In this document: in pieces, positions 46,889 through 58,382 of the stretch
Position numbering within the stretch: position 1 is the stretch's first letter
Layout: the number at the start of each line of letters is the position of its first letter
Origin: Mycolicibacterium pyrenivorans
GTDB lineage: Bacteria; Actinomycetota; Actinomycetes; Mycobacteriales; Mycobacteriaceae
Direction: 5' to 3'
DNA length: 64,000 nt
Assembly (NCBI RefSeq): GCF_025821625.1
Contig: NZ_JACKSH010000026.1
Span: 42,045 to 106,044, forward strand
Made by a program: the position numbers and the translations under genes
Notes under the pieces: generated by a model
The model's input: the letters and a program-made list of their open reading frames with translations, nothing else
Told to the model about the DNA's origin: nothing
Databases searched by the model: none

Positions 46889-47434
46889 CTAGCGGCCGAG
46901 CGCCTTCAGCGCCCGGGAGAACACTTCGTCGAGCTCGCCGACGGCGTCGACGGTGGCCAGGGTCTCGCTGTAGTAGTCCAGCAGCGGCGCGGTCTCGTCG
47001 CGGTACACCTTGAACCGGTTGCGGATGACGTCCTCGGTGTCGTCGGCGCGGCCCCGGCCCTTGAGCCGGGAGACGAGCTCCTCTTCGGGCACCCGGAACT
47101 CCAGCACCGCGTCCAGCGACAGGTCGCGCTTGGCGAGCATCTCGTCGAGCGCCTTGGCCTGCTCGACCGACCGCGGGAAGCCGTCCAGGATGAACCCGTT
47201 GACGGCGTCCTCGTCGTTGAGGCGGTCGTCGACCAGAGCGTTGGTCAGCGTGGCCGGAACGAGGTCGCCGGCGTCGAGGTACTTCTTGGCTTCCAGCCCG
47301 AGCTCGGTGCCGTTGGTGATGTTGTACCGGAACAGGTCGCCGGTCGAGATCTGCGGGACCCCGAGCTTCTCGGCCAGCTTCTGCGCCTGCGTGCCCTTGC
47401 CCGCGCCGGGGGGCCCCAACAACACGATTCTCAA
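46889..47434 (-). CDS. adk: Adenylate kinase
   Basis: Adk balances ATP, ADP and AMP. The 181-aa short (lid-less) form has the P-loop '[20 protein letters not shown]', '[20 protein letters not shown]' and '[20 protein letters not shown]'. The short length matches actinobacterial Adk. It lies 13 bp after secY. Confidence 0.97.
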   Translation of the reverse strand: MRIVLLGPPGAGKGTQAQKLAEKLGVPQISTGDLFRYNITNGTELGLEAKKYLDAGDLVPATLTNALVDDRLNDEDAVNGFILDGFPRSVEQAKALDEMLAKRDLSLDAVLEFRVPEEELVSRLKGRGRADDTEDVIRNRFKVYRDETAPLLDYYSETLATVDAVGELDEVFSRALKALGR

Positions 47435-47447
47435 CTTAGGAACCCTC

Positions 47448-48785
47448 TCACTTCAAGAAACCTTCGTAATTGCGCTGCATCAGCTGGCTTTCGATTTGCT
47501 TGACGGTGTCCAGGCCGACGCCGACCGCAATGAGGACCGCGGTGCCGCCGAAGGGCAGGTTCTGCACGGCACCGGTGTTGCCGATCTGCAGGAACATGTT
47601 CGGCAGGACCGCGATGACACCCAGGTAGATCGAGCCCGGCAGGGTGATCCTGGACAACACGAACCGCAGGTAGTCCGCGGTCGGCTTGCCCGGCCGGATG
47701 CCCGGGATGAAGCCGCCGTACTTCTTCATCTCGTCCGCGCGGTCGTCGGGGTTGAACGTGATCGACACGTAGAAGTACGTGAAGAAGATGATCAGACCGA
47801 AGTAGATCGCGATGTACACCGGGCTGCTCGGGTCGGTCAGGTACTCGGCGACGAACGTCTGCCACCACCCGGTGTTCGGGGTGGCGCTGCCGCTGCTGAT
47901 CAGCTGCGTGATCAGGTGCGGGATGTAGATCAGCGATGACGCGAAGATGACCGGGATGACGCCCGCCTGGTTGACCTTGAGCGGCAGGTACGTCGAGGTG
48001 CCGCCGTACATCTTGCGGCCCACCATGCGCTTGGCGTACTGCACCGGGATGCGGCGCTGCCCCTGCTCGACGAAGACCACGCCGATGACGATGATCAGCG
48101 CCGCGATGCAGACGAACGTGAAGACCATGCCGCCACGGCTGTCGAGGATGTTCTTGCCCTCGCCGGGGATGGCGGAGGCGATGCTGGCGAAGATCAACAG
48201 TGACATGCCGTTGCCGACGCCGCGCTCCGTGGCGAGCTCGCCCATCCACATCACCAGCGCCGCGCCCGCGGTCATCACGATGACCATCACGGCCAACGTC
48301 GTGATGTTCAGGCCCTCACCCTGGCCCTGGATGATGTCGAGGGTGCAGCCCTGCAGCAGGCCACCGTTGGCGGCCAGCGCCACGATGCTGGTGGCCTGCA
48401 GGATCGCCAGCGCGATCGCCAGGTACCTGGTGTACTGCGTCATCTTGGTCTGGCCGGCCTGCCCCTCCTTGCGCAACTGTTCGAAGCGCGGGATGACGAC
48501 CGTCAGCAGCTGCACGATGATGCTCGCGGTGATGTAGGGCATGATGCCCACCGCGAACACGGACAGCTGCAGCAGGGCGCCACCGGAGAACAGGTTGATC
48601 AGCGAGTAGATCTGCCCGGACTCACCCCCGCTGACCTGGGCGATGCACTGCTGGACGTTGGGGTAGTTGACACCGGGAGACGGGATCGACGCACCGACGC
48701 GGTACAGGATCACGATGCCCAACGTGAACAGGATCTTCCGTCTCAGGTCTGGTGTTCTGAGCGAAGAGATGAAAGCCGAGAGCAC
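47448..48785 (-). CDS. secY: Preprotein translocase subunit SecY
   Basis: SecY is the ten-helix protein-conducting channel of the Sec translocon. '[20 protein letters not shown]', '[20 protein letters not shown]', '[20 protein letters not shown]' and '[18 protein letters not shown]' are diagnostic. The GTG at 48785 is preceded by GGAGGAAAGA, which fixes the start five codons after the first open ATG (445 aa). It heads secY-adk-map. Confidence 0.97.
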   Translation of the reverse strand: MLSAFISSLRTPDLRRKILFTLGIVILYRVGASIPSPGVNYPNVQQCIAQVSGGESGQIYSLINLFSGGALLQLSVFAVGIMPYITASIIVQLLTVVIPRFEQLRKEGQAGQTKMTQYTRYLAIALAILQATSIVALAANGGLLQGCTLDIIQGQGEGLNITTLAVMVIVMTAGAALVMWMGELATERGVGNGMSLLIFASIASAIPGEGKNILDSRGGMVFTFVCIAALIIVIGVVFVEQGQRRIPVQYAKRMVGRKMYGGTSTYLPLKVNQAGVIPVIFASSLIYIPHLITQLISSGSATPNTGWWQTFVAEYLTDPSSPVYIAIYFGLIIFFTYFYVSITFNPDDRADEMKKYGGFIPGIRPGKPTADYLRFVLSRITLPGSIYLGVIAVLPNMFLQIGNTGAVQNLPFGGTAVLIAVGVGLDTVKQIESQLMQRNYEGFLK

Positions 48786-49064
48786 TCTTTCCTCCTGCAC
48801 GGCCGGGCTACGATCGCGGCGTGCTCATTGGCTGGTGTGACCAGCGGTGTTAGTCAGGTATGGGTCAAGTCGTGCGCGCGACGGCACGAGCAGGTAAACG
48901 GCCTGCACAGTCGCGCGTTCAGACAGTCTACGAGACTAACAGTTGCATCTTGCCGCGCCCGAATCCGAATCTCGCCGACAGGGCGGCCGGAGTTTCGGGG
49001 CGTACAGTCGGAATCAGCTCGTTAACACACCTAAGTAACACCGATTTCTGCACAGGGGACCGCA

Positions 49065-49991
49065 GTGGCACGCACCGAGAACGACACATGGGACCTCGCC
49101 TCCAGCGTGGGCGCGACCGCGACGATGGTCGCCGCAGCCCGGGCGGTGGCGTCCAGAGCCGAGGACCCCGTGATCGACGATCCGTTCGCCGAACCGCTGG
49201 TGCGCGCCGTCGGCATCGACTTCTTCACCCGGCTGGCCGGCGGCGAGTTCACCGCAGCAGACCTCGACGGCGGCCACGACGGCCAGTCCCCGGTCGGGAT
49301 GGGCCGCTTCGCCGACGGGATGGCCGCGCGCACCCGGTTCTTCGACGACTTCTTCGCCGCCGCCACCGCCGCGGGCATCCGGCAGGCCGTGATCCTGGCG
49401 TCCGGGCTGGACGCCAGGGCGTACCGCCTGACGTGGCCGCAGGACATGGTGCTGTTCGAGATCGACCAGCCCGAGGTGATCACGTTCAAGGCGACGACGT
49501 TGGCCGGGCTCGGCGCGCACCCCACCACCGAGCTGCGGACCGTCGCCGTCGACCTGCGACAGGATTGGCCCGCCGCGCTCGCCGACGCGGGCTTCGACGC
49601 GGCACGGCCGACGGCCTGGATCGCCGAGGGCCTGTTCGGTTACCTGCCCCCCGAAGCGCAGGACCGGCTGCTCGACCAGATCACCGAACTCAGCGCCCCG
49701 GGCAGCCGCCTGGCGGCCGAGGGGGTGCCCTCGCACGGGGACGTCGACCAGGAGGAGCTCCGCGAGCGGATGAGGGAATCGTCCAGCCAGTGGCGCAGCC
49801 ACGGTTTCGACCTGGACTTCTCCGAGCTGATCTTCCTGGGTGAGCGCGCCGAGGTCACCGAATACGTCCAGCGGCAGGGTTGGGCGGTGGCGGCCGCACC
49901 GACCAACGATCTGCTGACGCGGTACGGGCTGGTGCCTCTCGACGAGGGCGAAGGGTTCGCCGACGTCGTCTACGTCACCGCCACCAAGTAA
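49065..49991 (+). CDS. SAM-dependent methyltransferase, TIGR00027/LCM-like, copy 1
   Basis: A 308-aa class I methyltransferase of the leucine-carboxyl-methyltransferase-like family, expanded in mycobacteria. '[20 protein letters not shown]' is the family N-terminus; '[18 protein letters not shown]' is the SAM-binding Gly motif, and '[13 protein letters not shown]' the acidic motif II. By place next to secY it corresponds to Rv0731c (from memory). The GTG start at 49065 has AGGGGA upstream. The substrate is unknown. Confidence 0.87.
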   Translation: MARTENDTWDLASSVGATATMVAAARAVASRAEDPVIDDPFAEPLVRAVGIDFFTRLAGGEFTAADLDGGHDGQSPVGMGRFADGMAARTRFFDDFFAAATAAGIRQAVILASGLDARAYRLTWPQDMVLFEIDQPEVITFKATTLAGLGAHPTTELRTVAVDLRQDWPAALADAGFDAARPTAWIAEGLFGYLPPEAQDRLLDQITELSAPGSRLAAEGVPSHGDVDQEELRERMRESSSQWRSHGFDLDFSELIFLGERAEVTEYVQRQGWAVAAAPTNDLLTRYGLVPLDEGEGFADVVYVTATK

Positions 49992-50000
49992 GAGACGGCG

Positions 50001-50927
50001 ATGATGGCACGTTCCGAGCGCGACCGCTGGGACCTCGCCTCCAGCGTCGGCGCCACCGCCACGTCGGTGGCGGCGTCTCGTGCCTTCGCCAGCCGTGAGC
50101 CCGACCCGTTGATCAGCGATCCGTATGCCGCCACCCTGGTGGAGGCCGTCGGCCTGCCCCACTTCGTCGCGGTCGCCCGCGGTGAGATCGACTTCGGTGA
50201 CGACCCGCTCTTCGGCGCCGAGCAGATGCGCGAGCACATCGCGGTGCGCACCCGGTACTTCGACGGCTTCTTCGCCGCCGCGGTAGATGCGGGCATCCGG
50301 CAGGCGGTGATCCTGGCCTCCGGTCTGGACACCAGGGCCTACCGGCTGCCCTGGCCCGACGGCACTGTGGTGTTCGAGATCGACCAACCCAGCGTCATCG
50401 AGTTCAAGACCCGGGTCCTTGCCCAAGCCGGCGCGACGCCTGCCGCCGACCGCCGCACCGTCGGCATCGATCTGCGGGAGAACTGGCCGACAGTCCTGCG
50501 GGAGTGCGGTTTCGACACGGCCGCCCCGACGGCGTGGATCGCCGAGGGACTCTTGATCTATCTGCCCCCCGAGGCCCAGGACCGGCTGCTGGCCGACATC
50601 ACCGCGCTCAGCGCACCTGGCAGCCGGCTGGCCACCGAACACATGGATGCCCAAGCGCTGACCGGGGATTGGGCCAAGGCGATGACCGAGCGCGCACGCA
50701 GGCACGGCAGCGACATCGACCTGACCGAGCTGTTCTACAGCGGTCCGCGCAACTCCGCCGCCGACCAACTGCGCGAGCTCGGATGGCAGGTGTCGGTGCT
50801 GCCGAACGCGGATGCCTACGCCGCCAACGGTTTCGCGCCGCCGGCCGACCATCTGCGGGCGATGATCGGTGTTTCCGGTTACCTGTCGGCGGAGCTGGGG
50901 GGGTGTCCTGATGACCCGCACCGGTGA
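50001..50927 (+). CDS. SAM-dependent methyltransferase, TIGR00027/LCM-like, copy 2
   Basis: A 308-aa paralogue of the preceding gene: '[20 protein letters not shown]', '[20 protein letters not shown]', '[13 protein letters not shown]' and '[20 protein letters not shown]'. It starts 9 bp after copy 1 and overlaps copy 3 by 17 bp. Either of two adjacent ATGs (50001, 50004) can serve. Confidence 0.87.
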   Translation: MMARSERDRWDLASSVGATATSVAASRAFASREPDPLISDPYAATLVEAVGLPHFVAVARGEIDFGDDPLFGAEQMREHIAVRTRYFDGFFAAAVDAGIRQAVILASGLDTRAYRLPWPDGTVVFEIDQPSVIEFKTRVLAQAGATPAADRRTVGIDLRENWPTVLRECGFDTAAPTAWIAEGLLIYLPPEAQDRLLADITALSAPGSRLATEHMDAQALTGDWAKAMTERARRHGSDIDLTELFYSGPRNSAADQLRELGWQVSVLPNADAYAANGFAPPADHLRAMIGVSGYLSAELGGCPDDPHR

Positions 50928-51825
50928 TGATTCGTGGGACCTCGCGTCCAGCGTGGGTGCGACGGCGACGATGGTCGCCGCGGGCCGCGCGATCGCGTCC
51001 GCCGACCCGCGGGGGCTGATCGACGATCCGTTCGCCGCACCGCTGGTGCGCGCGGTCGGGCTGGACTTCTTCACCGCCATGCTCGACGGCGACATGGACC
51101 TGTCCCGGATACCCGGGGGCGCACCCGAGCGCGTGCAGTCGATGATCGACGCGATGGCGGTGCGCACCAAATTCTTCGACGACCACCTGACGGCCGCGAC
51201 CGCCATCGGCGTGCGGCAGGTGGTCATCCTGGCCTCCGGACTCGACGCCCGGGCCTACCGGTTGCCGTGGCCCGACGGCACCGTCGTCTACGAGATCGAC
51301 CAGCCCGACGTGATCGCGTTCAAGTCGCAGACGCTGGCCGACCTCGGCGCCGCACCGACCGCCACCCGGCGGACGGTGGCGATCGATCTGCGCGAGGACT
51401 GGCCGGCGGCGTTGCAGGAGGCAGGATTCGACGCCTCCCGACCGACCGCCTGGCTCGTCGAAGGGCTGCTCATCTACCTGCCACCCGAGGCCCAGGATCA
51501 CCTGTTCGACCTGATCACCCGCCACTCCGCCCCCGGCAGCACGGTGGGCACCGAGTATGCGCCCGGCATCATCGACTTCGACGCCGAGAAGGCTCGCGAG
51601 ATGACGGCACCGCTGACCGAACAAGGCCTTGACATCGACATGGGCTCGCTGGTGTACGCGGGTCAGCGCAGCCACGTGATGGACTACCTGCGCGAAAGTC
51701 GTTGGCAGGTAGACGGTGTTCCCCGCGACGAGTTGTTCGGGCAGTTCGGGCTGCCCGTGCCGGCGGCGGAGGACGACGACGTGCTGGGCGAGATCGTGTA
51801 CGTCAGCGCGAGGCTGGCGGGCTAG
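50911..51825 (+). CDS. SAM-dependent methyltransferase, TIGR00027/LCM-like, copy 3
   Basis: A 304-aa third paralogue: '[20 protein letters not shown]', '[20 protein letters not shown]', '[13 protein letters not shown]'. Copies 2 and 3 share the 'LPWPDGTV' variant, so they may be the more recent duplicates. The ATG at 50911 is chosen over an upstream ATG buried in copy 2. Its stop overlaps the convergent sppA by 4 bp. Confidence 0.87.
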   Translation: MTRTGDDSWDLASSVGATATMVAAGRAIASADPRGLIDDPFAAPLVRAVGLDFFTAMLDGDMDLSRIPGGAPERVQSMIDAMAVRTKFFDDHLTAATAIGVRQVVILASGLDARAYRLPWPDGTVVYEIDQPDVIAFKSQTLADLGAAPTATRRTVAIDLREDWPAALQEAGFDASRPTAWLVEGLLIYLPPEAQDHLFDLITRHSAPGSTVGTEYAPGIIDFDAEKAREMTAPLTEQGLDIDMGSLVYAGQRSHVMDYLRESRWQVDGVPRDELFGQFGLPVPAAEDDDVLGEIVYVSARLAG

Positions 51826-53594
51826 AACCGCCAGCCGCCGAGCCACAGGGCGTTGGTCCCGCTCAGCGACCGCTGCGTGCCGTCGACCGCTCCGGTGACC
51901 GCGGCCACCAGCACCGCGCCCACCGCGTCGGGCAGGGACGCGGCGGCAGGCTGCGAAGAAGGTCTGGGCCGCAACATGTCCCGCAGCGAGGAGCCGGGCA
52001 GGTTCCTCACCGTGACCTTGTCGTCGGGATCGATCCCGGCGAGCACCTTCGCCCGCCGGACCGCGGTGCGCAGCCCGCCGAGTTCGTCGACCAGGCCGCG
52101 CTCGGCGGCGTCGGCCCCCGTCCACACCCGGCCGCGGGCCACCCCCTCGACCTCCTCGACGGTCATGTCGCGACCGTCGGCGACCCGCTGGACGAAGTCG
52201 GTGTAGAACAGGTCCGCCTCGGCCACCACCTGGGCATGCTGCTCATCGGTGAACGGAGCGTTGACCGACCACGCGTCGGCGTTGGTGTTGGTGCGCACGC
52301 TGTCGGAGCCGACGCCCAAGCGCCCCTTCAGTTCACGCGCCACCAGCTTGCCCGTGACCACGCCGATCGATCCGGTGATGGTGCCGGGGTTGGCGACGAT
52401 CTCGTCGGCGGCCATCGAGACGTAGTAACCGCCCGACGCCGCGACCGCGCCCATCGACGCGACCACCGGCTTGCCGGCCTCGCGGGCGCGGACGACTTCC
52501 CGCCAGACGGTCTCCGACCCCGTCACCGACCCACCGGGACTGTCGACCCGCAGCACGATCGCGGCGACGTCCTCGTCGGCGACCGCCTCGCGCAGCGCCG
52601 CGGCGATGGTGTCGCCCCCGGCGCTCGGGGAGCCCAGCGGCGACATCTGACGGCCACGTCCGCTGACGATCGGTCCGGCGAGGGTGACGACCGCGATCGT
52701 CTTCCTGCCCTTGAGCCCGGGCACCGACACCGACGGCCCTTTGGCCCTGGCGTAGCGCGCGAGAAACAACCTCGGCGGCGCGTCGTCGCCGTCGGGATCC
52801 GCGTCGGAGCCCAGGTCCGAGTCGCTGAGCTGCGCGATCCGCGCGTAGGCCTCGTCGCGGAACCCGATGCGGTCGACCAGCCCCGCGGTCACCGCGTCGT
52901 CGCGCAGCAGCGGCGCCTTGTCGGCCAGCGCGTCCAACGCGGTCGCGTCGATGTTGCGCGAGGCCGCCACCGCCTCCCACACCTGGGCATGCAGGCTCTC
53001 GAGCAGCCGGCTGTCGGCCTCGCGATGGGAATCGGTGTAGCTGTCCTGGGTGAAAACGTTTGCCGCCGACTTGTATTCACCGCGCGCGATGAACTGCGCC
53101 TCGACTCCCGCCTTGGCGAGCGCGTCGCGCAGGAACAGCGCGCTGGTGGCGAACCCGACCAACCCGACGGTGCCCGACGGCTGCATCCACACCTCGCCGA
53201 AACCCGAGGCCAGGTAGTACGACAGCGTGCCCGGATAGGTCTCGGCCCAGGCGACGGACGGCTTGGCGGCAGAGAACGCCACGATCGCCTCACGCAGTTC
53301 CTGGACCGGGCCGGGCGAGGCGGCCGGGATCTGGATTCGGGCGATCAGACCGGCGACCCGCGGATCCTCGGCGGCACGGTGAACGGCCTCGACGGCCTCC
53401 CGCAGCAGCAGCGGCTTACCCGCCCCGTTTATCAGCACCAGCGGGTCGAAGCCACTGGTCTCCTGGGGCACCGACTGCAGATCCAGTTCGAGGATGCAGC
53501 CGTTCGGAACGCCGTGGTGGCGGGCGGTGTCGACCCTGCGGGCGAGCGCCCGGATGTCGTCGGTGCCGGGGACGCCGGGGAGGAAGGAGAACAT
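51822..53594 (-). CDS. sppA: Signal peptide peptidase SppA (67K type)
   Basis: SppA degrades cleaved signal peptides with a Ser-Lys dyad. The 590-aa protein has two tandem ClpP-like halves: the Lys half (K175 in '[20 protein letters not shown]') and the Ser half (S387 in '[20 protein letters not shown]'), plus '[20 protein letters not shown]'. No strong N-terminal transmembrane helix is visible, so it may be peripheral. M. tuberculosis has sppA at the same place, between rplO and the methyltransferases (from memory). Confidence 0.92.
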   Translation of the reverse strand: MFSFLPGVPGTDDIRALARRVDTARHHGVPNGCILELDLQSVPQETSGFDPLVLINGAGKPLLLREAVEAVHRAAEDPRVAGLIARIQIPAASPGPVQELREAIVAFSAAKPSVAWAETYPGTLSYYLASGFGEVWMQPSGTVGLVGFATSALFLRDALAKAGVEAQFIARGEYKSAANVFTQDSYTDSHREADSRLLESLHAQVWEAVAASRNIDATALDALADKAPLLRDDAVTAGLVDRIGFRDEAYARIAQLSDSDLGSDADPDGDDAPPRLFLARYARAKGPSVSVPGLKGRKTIAVVTLAGPIVSGRGRQMSPLGSPSAGGDTIAAALREAVADEDVAAIVLRVDSPGGSVTGSETVWREVVRAREAGKPVVASMGAVAASGGYYVSMAADEIVANPGTITGSIGVVTGKLVARELKGRLGVGSDSVRTNTNADAWSVNAPFTDEQHAQVVAEADLFYTDFVQRVADGRDMTVEEVEGVARGRVWTGADAAERGLVDELGGLRTAVRRAKVLAGIDPDDKVTVRNLPGSSLRDMLRPRPSSQPAAASLPDAVGAVLVAAVTGAVDGTQRSLSGTNALWLGGWRF

Positions 53595-53640
53595 GCGATT
53601 CAGCCTACCGACGCCGCGGGGTGCGGCTTCCGGCGTGAAC

Positions 53641-53988
53641 CTAGCGACCCACGAACCGGGCGTGCTGCGGGCAGTAGATGGCCACCGAGGCCTTCATCAG
53701 GCCGACGGCCTGTTCGCGGCTCATGCCGTTGCTCGCCAAGGTCGTGACCACGCCACGCACCGCGGGCACCGGGTTGACGTTGCCCGTCACTCCGGTGGTG
53801 AGCATGTCGCAGACCTGCTGCCCCACCGCGGGCAGATCGGTGTCGGGTGCCGTCCGAATGCCGAGCGAACCGACAACCTGGGTGAACCGCTCGTCGGCCG
53901 TCTCGGCGTGAGCCGACGGGACGGCGGCGACCATCGAGAAACCGGCGGCGGCCATCGCTGCGGCGATGGCTCGACGGTGACGGATCAT
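53641..53988 (-). CDS. Small exported DUF732-type protein
   Basis: A 115-aa protein with a cleavable signal peptide (residues ~1-28, AxA before 'ETADERF') and a helical domain with two Cys ('VGQQVCDMLTTG' and 'ASVAIYCPQHARFV') that probably form a disulfide. This is the DUF732 pattern common in mycobacteria; function unknown. GAGGAG stands six bases before the ATG at 53988. Confidence 0.8.
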   Translation of the reverse strand: MIRHRRAIAAAMAAAGFSMVAAVPSAHAETADERFTQVVGSLGIRTAPDTDLPAVGQQVCDMLTTGVTGNVNPVPAVRGVVTTLASNGMSREQAVGLMKASVAIYCPQHARFVGR

Positions 53989-54064
53989 GAACTACTCCTC
54001 GGTGTCGGCACGCAAAGTCTAATCGCGGTGGCGGCACCTGTCGTTACGGCGACCGCATGCAAGA

Positions 54065-54098
54065 AGCCCCCGAGCCCGACACGCGTCGGACGGGGGCT
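54065..54098 (-). terminator. Intrinsic terminator of the spc operon (after rplO)
   Basis: AGCCCCCG (54065-54072) and CGGGGGCT (54091-54098) form an 8-bp GC stem, extended by an inner CCGAC/GTCGG pairing. On the minus strand it is followed by TTCTTGC. It stands 18 bp beyond the rplO stop, so it probably ends the spc operon before the DUF732 gene. Confidence 0.7.
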
Positions 54099-54115
54099 CC
54101 TTGGCTACGACCGGA

Positions 54116-54580
54116 TTACAGCTCGGTGGCGGTGCCGCCTGCGGCTTCGGTACATGATCCGCCCGCGGATGTGATCGCCTCGCGGGCGCTGCCGCTGAAC
54201 TTGTTCGCCGTCACGTCGACCTTGGCGGTCAGCTTGCCGTCGCCGAGCACCTTGACCAACGCGTTCTTGCGGACCAGGCCCTTGGCCACCAACTCGTCGA
54301 CGCCGACGGTGCCGCCATCGGGGAACGCCTTGTTGAGGTCACCGACATTGACGACGTCGTACTCGGTGCGGAAGCGGTTCTTGAAGCCCTTGAGCTTCGG
54401 CAGCCGCATGTGGATCGGCATCTGGCCACCCTCGAACGTCGCGGGGACGTTCTTGCGTGCCTTGGTGCCCTTCGTACCGCGGCCCGCGGTCTTGCCCTTG
54501 GAGCCCTCGCCGCGGCCCACGCGGGTCTTCGCAGTCTTCGAACCCGGTGCCGGGCGCAGGTCGTGCAGCTTGATTGTCAC
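54116..54580 (-). CDS. rplO: 50S ribosomal protein L15
   Basis: L15 (154 aa) of the large subunit: '[20 protein letters not shown]', '[18 protein letters not shown]' and '[20 protein letters not shown]'. The GTG at 54580 matches the family start; an ATG six codons upstream overlaps rpmD. A short Cys-containing insert near the C-terminus ('[15 protein letters not shown]') is slightly longer than usual. Confidence 0.97.
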   Translation of the reverse strand: MTIKLHDLRPAPGSKTAKTRVGRGEGSKGKTAGRGTKGTKARKNVPATFEGGQMPIHMRLPKLKGFKNRFRTEYDVVNVGDLNKAFPDGGTVGVDELVAKGLVRKNALVKVLGDGKLTAKVDVTANKFSGSAREAITSAGGSCTEAAGGTATEL

Positions 54581-54584
54581 GTGT

Positions 54585-54764
54585 TCAGACCTCCTCAACC
54601 GTCACGAGGTGGTGGACGGCTTTGATCAGTCCGCGGGTCTGGGGGCTGTCCTCCCGAACCACGGACTGGCGGATCTTGCGCAGACCGAGAGTCCTCAGGG
54701 ACTCACGCTGCTTCCAGCGCGCACCGATGGTGCTGCGCACCTGGGTGATCTTGAGTTCTGCCAT
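54585..54764 (-). CDS. rpmD: 50S ribosomal protein L30
   Basis: A complete 59-aa protein: '[20 protein letters not shown]' through '[16 protein letters not shown]' to '...[10 protein letters not shown]'. It lies 4 bp before rplO and 5 bp after rpsE on the minus strand, the normal spc order. Confidence 0.95.
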   Translation of the reverse strand: MAELKITQVRSTIGARWKQRESLRTLGLRKIRQSVVREDSPQTRGLIKAVHHLVTVEEV

Positions 54765-54769
54765 GGTGG

Positions 54770-55447
54770 TTAAGCCGTTCCCTCACGCGCTGCGCTGGCG
54801 GCCAGTGCCTCCGCCTCACGGCGGGCCCTGAGCATCCCCGCGGGCGCTACGTCTTCGATCGGCAGGCCGCGGCGGGCCGCGACCTCTTCGGGACGCTGCA
54901 GCATCTTCAGCGCGGCAACGGTCGCGTGCACGACGTTGATCGCGTTGTCGCTGCCCAGCGACTTGGCCAGGATGTCGTGCACGCCGGCGCATTCCAGTAC
55001 CGCACGTGCCGCACCGCCGGCGATCACACCGGTACCGGGGCTGGCCGGACGCAGCATCACGACACCGGCCGCGGCCTCACCTTGCACCGGGTGCACGATG
55101 GTGCCGCCGATGAGCGGGACGCGGAAGAAGCCCTTGCGTGCCTCTTCGACACCCTTGGCGATCGCGGCGGGGACTTCCTTGGCCTTGCCGTATCCGACAC
55201 CGACCATGCCCGCGCCGTCGCCGACGATCACCAGCGCGGTGAAGCTGAACCGGCGACCGCCCTTGACCACCTTGGACACGCGGTTGATCGCCACGACGCG
55301 CTCGATGTAGTTGCTCTTGTCACCGCCGTCGCGGCCGCCACGACCACCGCGGTCGTCACGGCGGCCACGGCCGCCACGGTCATCGGAGCGTCCGCCCCTG
55401 TTATCGGAGCTCGACGGCCCGCCGGCTCCAACAGCCTGCTCGGCCAT
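54770..55447 (-). CDS. rpsE: 30S ribosomal protein S5
   Basis: S5 (225 aa) affects decoding accuracy. A Gly/Arg/Asp-rich, low-complexity N-terminus of ~45 residues, seen in mycobacterial S5, precedes the core '[20 protein letters not shown]' and '[20 protein letters not shown]'. Two adjacent ATGs (55450, 55447) exist; the second gives the usual MAEQ start. Confidence 0.97.
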   Translation of the reverse strand: MAEQAVGAGGPSSSDNRGGRSDDRGGRGRRDDRGGRGGRDGGDKSNYIERVVAINRVSKVVKGGRRFSFTALVIVGDGAGMVGVGYGKAKEVPAAIAKGVEEARKGFFRVPLIGGTIVHPVQGEAAAGVVMLRPASPGTGVIAGGAARAVLECAGVHDILAKSLGSDNAINVVHATVAALKMLQRPEEVAARRGLPIEDVAPAGMLRARREAEALAASAAREGTA

Positions 55448-55484
55448 CATGCAATCCTCTCGGTCTTCACTGGAACGGTCTTCA

Positions 55485-55889
55485 CTAGAACTTCAGCCCG
55501 CCTTCGCGCGCGGCGTCGGCCAGCGCGGCGATCCGTCCACCGTAGGTGTATCCGCCGCGGTCGAACACGACCTCGTCGATGCCCGCGGCCTTCGCACGCT
55601 CGGCGATGAGCTGCCCGACCCGGGTGCTGTGGGCCTTCTTGTCCCCGTCGAGGGCACGCACGTCGGCCTCGATCGACGACGCCGCGGCCAGCGTCACGCC
55701 GTCCAGGTCGTCGACCAACTGCACGTGGATGTGCCGCGCCGAACGGTTGACCACCAGGCGGGGCCGCTGCGCGGTGCCGGAGACCTTCTTGCGCAACCGT
55801 GCGTGCCTGCGCAGCCGCGACGTACGCCGCGCCTCGCTGATGTTCTGTCCCACCGGCTTGCGCACGGTGTCCTTGGTGTTGGTAGCCAT
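55485..55889 (-). CDS. rplR: 50S ribosomal protein L18
   Basis: L18 (134 aa) binds 5S rRNA: basic N-terminus '[20 protein letters not shown]', then '[20 protein letters not shown]' and the C-terminal '[20 protein letters not shown]'. It follows rplF by 3 bp. Confidence 0.97.
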   Translation of the reverse strand: MATNTKDTVRKPVGQNISEARRTSRLRRHARLRKKVSGTAQRPRLVVNRSARHIHVQLVDDLDGVTLAAASSIEADVRALDGDKKAHSTRVGQLIAERAKAAGIDEVVFDRGGYTYGGRIAALADAAREGGLKF

Positions 55890-55892
55890 GAG

Positions 55893-56432
55893 TTACTTAC
55901 CCGTCTTTCCGACCTTGCGACGGATCTGCTCACCCTCGTAGCGAACGCCCTTGCCCTTGTACGGGTCCGGGCGGCGCAGGCGGCGGATGTTCGCCGAGAT
56001 CTGTCCGACCTTTTGCTTGTCGATCCCCGAGATCGAGAACTTGGTGGGCGTCTCCACCGCGAAGGTGATGCCCTCCGGCGCCTCGATGATCACCGGGTGG
56101 CTGTATCCCAGCGCGAACTCCAGGGTGTTGCCCTTGGCCACCACGCGGTAGCCGACGCCGAAGATCTCCATCTTGGTGGTGTAGCCCTCGGTCACACCGG
56201 TGACCAGGTTGGCCACCAACGTCCGGGACAGCCCGTGCAGCGAGCGGTTTCGCCGCTCGTCGTCGGGACGGGCCACCACGACGGCGCCGTCGTCATCGCG
56301 CGACACCGTGATCGGCTCGGCGACTGACAGTTCGAGGGTTCCCTTGGGGCCCTTGACGGACACGTTCTGACCGTCGATGGTCACGTCGACTCCCGCGGGA
56401 ATCGCAACCGGCTGCTTTCCAATACGCGACAT
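55893..56432 (-). CDS. rplF: 50S ribosomal protein L6
   Basis: L6 (179 aa) near the factor-binding site: '[20 protein letters not shown]', '[20 protein letters not shown]' and '[20 protein letters not shown]'. The ATG at 56432 gives the conserved start; an earlier in-frame ATG lies inside rpsH and was rejected. Confidence 0.97.
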   Translation of the reverse strand: MSRIGKQPVAIPAGVDVTIDGQNVSVKGPKGTLELSVAEPITVSRDDDGAVVVARPDDERRNRSLHGLSRTLVANLVTGVTEGYTTKMEIFGVGYRVVAKGNTLEFALGYSHPVIIEAPEGITFAVETPTKFSISGIDKQKVGQISANIRRLRRPDPYKGKGVRYEGEQIRRKVGKTGK

Positions 56433-56448
56433 TGTGGTTCTCCTCCCG

Positions 56449-56847
56449 CTACCAGACGAACGCGAGGACTTCGCCGCCCACGCCTTGTCGTGCTGCCTGG
56501 CGGTCGGTGAGCAGGCCCGACGACGTGGAGATGATCGCCACGCCGAGGCCACCCAGCACCCGCGGCAGATTGGTGGACTTCGCGTACACGCGCAGACCGG
56601 GCTTGGACACCCGGCGCAGGCCGGCGATGCTGCGCTCCCGGCTCGGTCCGTACTTCAGTTGCACCACCAGCGATTTGCCCACGCGGGCATCCTCGGTGCG
56701 GAAGTCGGTGATGTAGCCCTCCGACTTGAGGATCTCGGCGATGTTGGCCTTGATCTTGCTGTGCGGCAGGGTCACTTCGTCGTGGTACGCCGAATTGGCG
56801 TTGCGCAGACGCGTGAGGAAGTCTGCGATCGGATCCGTCATGGTCAT
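56449..56847 (-). CDS. rpsH: 30S ribosomal protein S8
   Basis: S8 (132 aa) is a primary 16S rRNA binder and, in E. coli, the spc-operon autorepressor. '[20 protein letters not shown]' and the C-terminal '[20 protein letters not shown]' are conserved. A 90-bp gap precedes it after rpsN. Confidence 0.97.
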   Translation of the reverse strand: MTMTDPIADFLTRLRNANSAYHDEVTLPHSKIKANIAEILKSEGYITDFRTEDARVGKSLVVQLKYGPSRERSIAGLRRVSKPGLRVYAKSTNLPRVLGGLGVAIISTSSGLLTDRQAARQGVGGEVLAFVW

Positions 56848-56937
56848 GACAGCCGGTTCACCTTTCTCGCGGCGGTTCCTCCGTGAGGAGTTTTCGGAGG
56901 CCTACCGCAACCTGTTAGTTGAGTACGAATCTGGTTG

Positions 56938-57123
56938 TTACCAGCTGGACTTCTGCACACCGGGCAGTTCGCCGGCGTGTGCCATCTCCCGCAGGCAGAT
57001 TCGGCACAGGCCGAACTTGCGGAACACGGCGTGCGGGCGACCGCACCTGTTGCAGCGCGTGTAACCCCGCACCTTGAACTTGGGCTTCTTGTTGGCCTTG
57101 TTGACCAGAGCCTTCTTTGCCAT
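56938..57123 (-). CDS. rpsN: 30S ribosomal protein S14, type Z (zinc-binding)
   Basis: The short 61-aa S14 form with an intact zinc ribbon: '[20 protein letters not shown]' and '[18 protein letters not shown]'. Mycobacteria also carry a zinc-free paralogue elsewhere, used when zinc is scarce; this copy in the spc operon is the zinc-replete one. Confidence 0.95.
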   Translation of the reverse strand: MAKKALVNKANKKPKFKVRGYTRCNRCGRPHAVFRKFGLCRICLREMAHAGELPGVQKSSW

Positions 57124-57127
57124 CTGC

Positions 57128-57694
57128 TCAGTTCTCCTTGAACGGAAAGCCCAGCGCCCGCAGCAGCGCTCGTCCTTCGTCGTCGGTCGTCGCCGAGGTG
57201 ACGACGGTGATGTCCATGCCGCGGGGCCGGTCGATGTCGTCGATGTTGATCTCGTGGAACATCGACTGCTCGTTGAGGCCGAACGTGTAGTTGCCGGTGC
57301 CGTCGAACTGCTTGGGGTTCAGGCCACGGAAGTCGCGGATACGCGGCAGCGCGATCGACGTCAACCGGTCGAGGAACTCCCACATCCGATCGCCGCGCAG
57401 CGTGACCCGCGCCCCGATCGGCATGCCCTCGCGGAGCTTGAACTGCGCGATGGACTTGCGGGCCTTGCGGATCTCGGGCTTCTGGCCGGTGATCAGGGCC
57501 AGGTCGTTGACCGCACCGTTGATCAGCTTGGCGTCGCGGGCGGCGTCACCGACACCCATGTTCACCACGACCTTCATCACGCCGGGGATCTGCATGACGT
57601 TGGCGTAGCCGAACTCCTTCTGCAGCGAGTCGCGGATCTCCTCGCGGTAGCGCTGCTTGAGGCGCGGCAGGGTCTTCTGTTCAGTGGTGGTCAT
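57128..57694 (-). CDS. rplE: 50S ribosomal protein L5
   Basis: L5 (188 aa) binds 5S rRNA and the P-site tRNA: '[20 protein letters not shown]', '[20 protein letters not shown]' and '[20 protein letters not shown]'. The ATG at 57694 gives MTTTEQK; an earlier frame opening inside rplX was rejected. It starts 1 bp after the rplX stop. Confidence 0.97.
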   Translation of the reverse strand: MTTTEQKTLPRLKQRYREEIRDSLQKEFGYANVMQIPGVMKVVVNMGVGDAARDAKLINGAVNDLALITGQKPEIRKARKSIAQFKLREGMPIGARVTLRGDRMWEFLDRLTSIALPRIRDFRGLNPKQFDGTGNYTFGLNEQSMFHEINIDDIDRPRGMDITVVTSATTDDEGRALLRALGFPFKEN

Positions 57695-57695
57695 T

Positions 57696-58013
57696 TCACA
57701 GGTCCTTGCCATTGCTCTTGGCCACCCGCACGCTCTTGCCGGACTCGTCGTCCTTGCGGTAGCCGACACGGGTGGGCTTGCCGTCGGCATCGATCACCAT
57801 CACGTTGCTGACGGAGATCGGCGCCTCCTGGGTGACGATGCCGCCGGAGGACGCGCCGCGCTCCGTGCGTGATTCGGGGGTGTGCTTCTTGATCCGGTTG
57901 ACGCCCTCGACGAGCACCTTGTTGCGCTCCGGGTAGGCCACCAGGACCTTGCCCTTGGCGCCCTTGTCCTTGCCCGAGATCACGAGCACCGTGTCGCCCT
58001 TGCGGACCTTCAT
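57696..58013 (-). CDS. rplX: 50S ribosomal protein L24
   Basis: L24 (105 aa), a KOW-domain assembly initiator: '[20 protein letters not shown]' and '[20 protein letters not shown]'. It directly abuts rplN with no intervening base. Confidence 0.97.
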   Translation of the reverse strand: MKVRKGDTVLVISGKDKGAKGKVLVAYPERNKVLVEGVNRIKKHTPESRTERGASSGGIVTQEAPISVSNVMVIDADGKPTRVGYRKDDESGKSVRVAKSNGKDL

Positions 58014-58382
58014 CTACAACACCTCCGGGGCGAGCGAGACGATCTTCATGAAGCGCTTCTCGCGCAGTTCGCGACCGACCGGCCCGAAGATGCGGGTGCC
58101 GCGCGGGTCGTTGTCGGGCTTGATGATGACGGCGGCGTTCTCATCGAACTTGATGTAGCTGCCGTCGGCGCGCCGGCGCTCCTTGACGGTGCGCACGATG
58201 ACGGCCTTGACGACGTCGCCGCGCTTGACGTTGCCGCCCGGGATGGCGTCCTTGACGGTCGCCACGATGACATCACCGATGCCGGCGTAGCGTCGTCCCG
58301 AGCCGCCGAGCACGCGGATGCACAAGATCTCCTTGGCGCCCGTGTTGTCGGCGACCTTGAGACGCGATTCCTGCTGAATCAC
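58014..58382 (-). CDS. rplN: 50S ribosomal protein L14
   Basis: L14 (122 aa): '[20 protein letters not shown]', '[20 protein letters not shown]' and '[16 protein letters not shown]'. It starts with GTG at 58382, with CAGGAG upstream; a longer frame from 58412 was rejected. It is the first gene of the spc transcript here. Confidence 0.97.
   Translation of the reverse strand: MIQQESRLKVADNTGAKEILCIRVLGGSGRRYAGIGDVIVATVKDAIPGGNVKRGDVVKAVIVRTVKERRRADGSYIKFDENAAVIIKPDNDPRGTRIFGPVGRELREKRFMKIVSLAPEVL

Noticed and set aside
48912..48950. Short dyad AGTCT-ACG-AGACT in the secY/methyltransferase gap as an operator
   Set aside because: Five-base arms are too short to separate from chance, and no promoter could be placed beside it.
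51702..53747. Long plus-strand frame opposite sppA
   Set aside because: Repetitive Arg/Gly/Val-rich translation without motifs; SppA on the minus strand is complete with its Ser-Lys dyad.
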